64,000 bases of DNA from Halodurantibacterium flavum (lineage in GTDB: Bacteria > Pseudomonadota > Alphaproteobacteria > Rhodobacterales > Rhodobacteraceae): positions 385,352-449,351 of the forward strand of contig NZ_JBHUGH010000009.1 in assembly GCF_042681825.1 (NCBI RefSeq), in the 5' to 3' direction. The number at the start of each line of letters is the position of its first letter. The stretch's first letter is position 1. Position numbers and translations under genes: made by a program. Of the stretch, positions 62,524-64,000 are shown piece after piece. The notes beneath the pieces were generated by a model. The model did not search any database, was not told where the DNA came from, and saw nothing but the letters and a program-made list of their open reading frames with translations.

Positions 62524-62883
62524 TCAGGCAATCGCGAAGACAAGCAGCAGAACAACGACAACCGCCGCCCCGATCATCCAGAGGGGCGCGCGGGGAATAC
62601 CGCCTTGGCGCGCCGGGATCGTGCGCCGGTCAGCGGCACGTTCGGCCGTCTCGGCTGTGGTGGGGCGGGCGGTTTCTGCGGCGCGGGCACGGGCGATCTG
62701 CGCCGGATCGGGCGGGGTACCCGCAGCCTCATCGTCAGTTCCAAGCGGCGCTGCCGCCGGGTCCGAAAAGGCGACCTTGTCCCCTGCGCCGTTGTCGATT
62801 TCATGACGCAGCCGGTCCGAAGTCTCGCCCGCGTGGTGGTCCGTATGAGGCTCCGATGGGCGCTTGTTCTCTGGCGTGGTCAT
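62524..62883 (-). CDS. Small C-tail-anchored membrane protein, unknown function
   Basis: A 119-residue protein: hydrophilic, His/Asp/Ala-rich N-terminal part (EPHTDHHAGETSDRLRHEID) and a single C-terminal TM (PLWMIGAAVVVVLLLVFAIA), so it is probably tail-anchored. I do not recognise the family. AAGGA lies about 8 nt before ATG 62883; the longer frame to 63006 is not supported. An EcfG-like promoter lies upstream. Confidence 0.68.
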   Translation of the reverse strand: MTTPENKRPSEPHTDHHAGETSDRLRHEIDNGAGDKVAFSDPAAAPLGTDDEAAGTPPDPAQIARARAAETARPTTAETAERAADRRTIPARQGGIPRAPLWMIGAAVVVVLLLVFAIA

Positions 62884-62943
62884 GGGGCGGTCCTTTCGGT
62901 GGTTCATGCAAGGGGCCGCGGGGTGGGCTGCGTCCTTTGCCCC

Positions 62944-62969
62944 AACCGCCGCGGGGCCGGCGCGGTTCC
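62944..62969 (-). promoter_or_regulatory. EcfG-like promoter of the tail-anchored protein gene
   Basis: On the minus strand, GGAAC (complement of 62965-62969), a 17-nt spacer and GGTT (complement of 62944-62947). This is the same GGAAC-N17-GGTT seen on the minus strand at 46454-46479. It lies about 60 nt upstream of the ATG at 62883. Confidence 0.55.
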
Positions 62970-63096
62970 CCAATACGAACGGTCTTCGTGAAGACGAAGG
63001 CAGCAAAAGAACGATTGCTCAAGGGGGATTAAGCGGGAGCGTCCGATCTTCTGTGTATGACTGATCCGGCTCATGCTTCATTGAAAGGAAGCATGC

Positions 63097-63344
63097 ATGA
63101 CGATCTCTAAGGAAATCCTCGACGAACTTTTTGAAGTGCGTGGAACGGCCTGAGGATCTGCTCGGCGATGCCGTGCTGATGAAGGAGCGGAAGATCCGGC
63201 TCATGGAGCGGATGCTGGGTGCCGAGTTGACCGCGCAACTGGGTTATGAAGAGGGCAAGGAAGCACCGCCCGGACATTCGAACTGCCGGAACGGAGCGTC
63301 TCTATGGCCAGAAGGTCTCACCCGATCTGATCAGCCGCGTCACC
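63097..63344 (+). pseudogene. Degenerate IS256-family transposase remnant
   Basis: The frame starts MTISKEILDELF, then an extra T in the run at 63128-63132 shifts it. The next frame continues KCVERPEDLLGDAVLMKER, LMERMLGAELTAQLGYEEGK and EAPPGHSNCRNG. It then jumps by an internal deletion to LYGQKVSPDLISRVT in a third frame (63303-63344), after which the match ends. The catalytic DDE domain is lost, so it is inactive. No terminal inverted repeats were found. Confidence 0.8.
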
Positions 63345-63877
63345 TTCATTGGTGCAGTTGTGCTCCGGGAGCGCCCTACGGAGACTTGCGGGAAAGACGG
63401 TAGCGGACGCGTCTACGTCGTAGCGCAGCTCGGTGCCATCGGCCTCCAGTCGCAACAAGGTAGCTGCCTCATCGACCTGCATTTGTTCTCGAATTGCTGC
63501 AGCCATACTCGCAGGGACACGGCGGAGCAGCGCGTCGTTGAATTCCCCCAGCGGCAATCGCCGCTTGAATGCGGCGCATTCCGTTCTCCTGTGCGCCTGA
63601 TCCGCGCGTCGTCGATCTGGATCACATTTCCCATCGGCGCCGCTGGAGCGCGGCGGACAAGCGCGACATCGCGCTGATCGGCCTTGGCCTTCTCTGCGGA
63701 AGAGCGACGGCTGCGGTCGCAGCACGCATTACGAGCTAGCGCTGTGAATGACCTTTCCGGGCTCGTGCGGCCACGCAGGGGGCCTCGTAAACCGTTGACC
63801 AGGCGTTGACGGGACGGCAACGCCGAAGGCCCGACGGTTGAGGTCGGGTTCTAGGTATTTGATATGTTTTATGATTC
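63345..63877. other. Gene-poor stretch between the IS256 remnant and tRNA-fMet
   Basis: 533 nt without a gene I can support. Two overlapping minus-strand frames (63318-63725 and 63413-63820) might be one small frameshifted gene, with segments VIQIDDARIRRTGER and RLPLGEFNDALLRRVPASM. A hairpin CCCGAC/GTCGGG lies at 63830-63848, downstream of the tRNA on its strand, and could help end its transcript. Confidence 0.4.
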
Positions 63878-63954
<77 letters not shown>

Positions 63955-64000
63955 TTGGTATTGTTTGTTGTTTTTTTTGTGAGAGAGATGTTCTGTTTCT

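Noticed and set aside
63318..63820. Two overlapping minus-strand frames with some coding-like segments (VIQIDDARIRRTGER, LPLGEFNDALLRRVPASM).
   Set aside because: Joining them needs a frameshift, no family is recognised, and no start with a ribosome site is seen; kept only as a description of the gap.

Overview
The window is GC-rich and gene-dense. It looks like the chromosome of an alphaproteobacterium of the Rhodobacteraceae (Rhodobacter/Paracoccus/Thioclava type). The reasons are a BcsA that, from memory, closely matches the crystallised Rhodobacter sphaeroides enzyme, adjacent lysC and ptsP, promoters of the EcfG general-stress type, and an alphaproteobacterial tRNA-fMet. All calls come from reading the sequence and translations; no database search was run.

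Layout. 1-8289 is a Tad/Flp pilus locus: cpaB (cut by the window edge), cpaE/tadZ, two TadE/F pseudopilins, a divergent orphan CpaC-N-like gene, flp, cpaF, tadB, tadC, tadG. No secretin, cpaD, tadD or prepilin peptidase is present here. 8358-12784 holds a DegP-like protease divergent from an OmpR-type two-component pair, then a PfkB-family sugar-phosphate kinase. 12814-19661 is an eight-gene Mrp-type cation/proton antiporter operon in which every junction is a 4-nt overlap. It has three antiporter-like subunits and a fused DUF4040-MnhB protein. 19745-24665 is an RND efflux operon with its terminator, a palindromic operator and a divergent TetR gene.

24675-43780 is a cyclic-di-GMP and cellulose region. 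The bcsN-bcsA-bcsB-bcsZ-TPR operon reads on the minus strand. Around it lie four GGDEF/EAL proteins, a second GH8 glucanase, and a lipoprotein/outer-membrane barrel pair that resembles a surface-lipoprotein (Slam) export system. BcsA keeps its PilZ c-di-GMP motifs, so the neighbouring cyclases and phosphodiesterase could control it.

44220-50636 is mixed: a Ca2+/Na+ exchanger, a hydrolase, a DUF3008 gene and an OpgC-like gene sharing a nearly symmetric bidirectional EcfG-type promoter, and an uncharacterised pair (four-TM coiled-coil protein plus membrane-anchored ClpP-like protease). 50835-53049 is a catabolic operon (alpha/beta hydrolase, LigA, LigB, YciI) with paired direct repeats around its promoter. 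53228-61419 is mostly housekeeping: thpR, DUF1178, an SDR, lysC, ptsP, GNAT, a flavin reductase and an FAD-linked oxidase.

61420-64000 is decayed sequence: a nitroreductase stub, two small stress-type genes with EcfG-like promoters, a broken IS256-family remnant, and tRNA-fMet at the edge.
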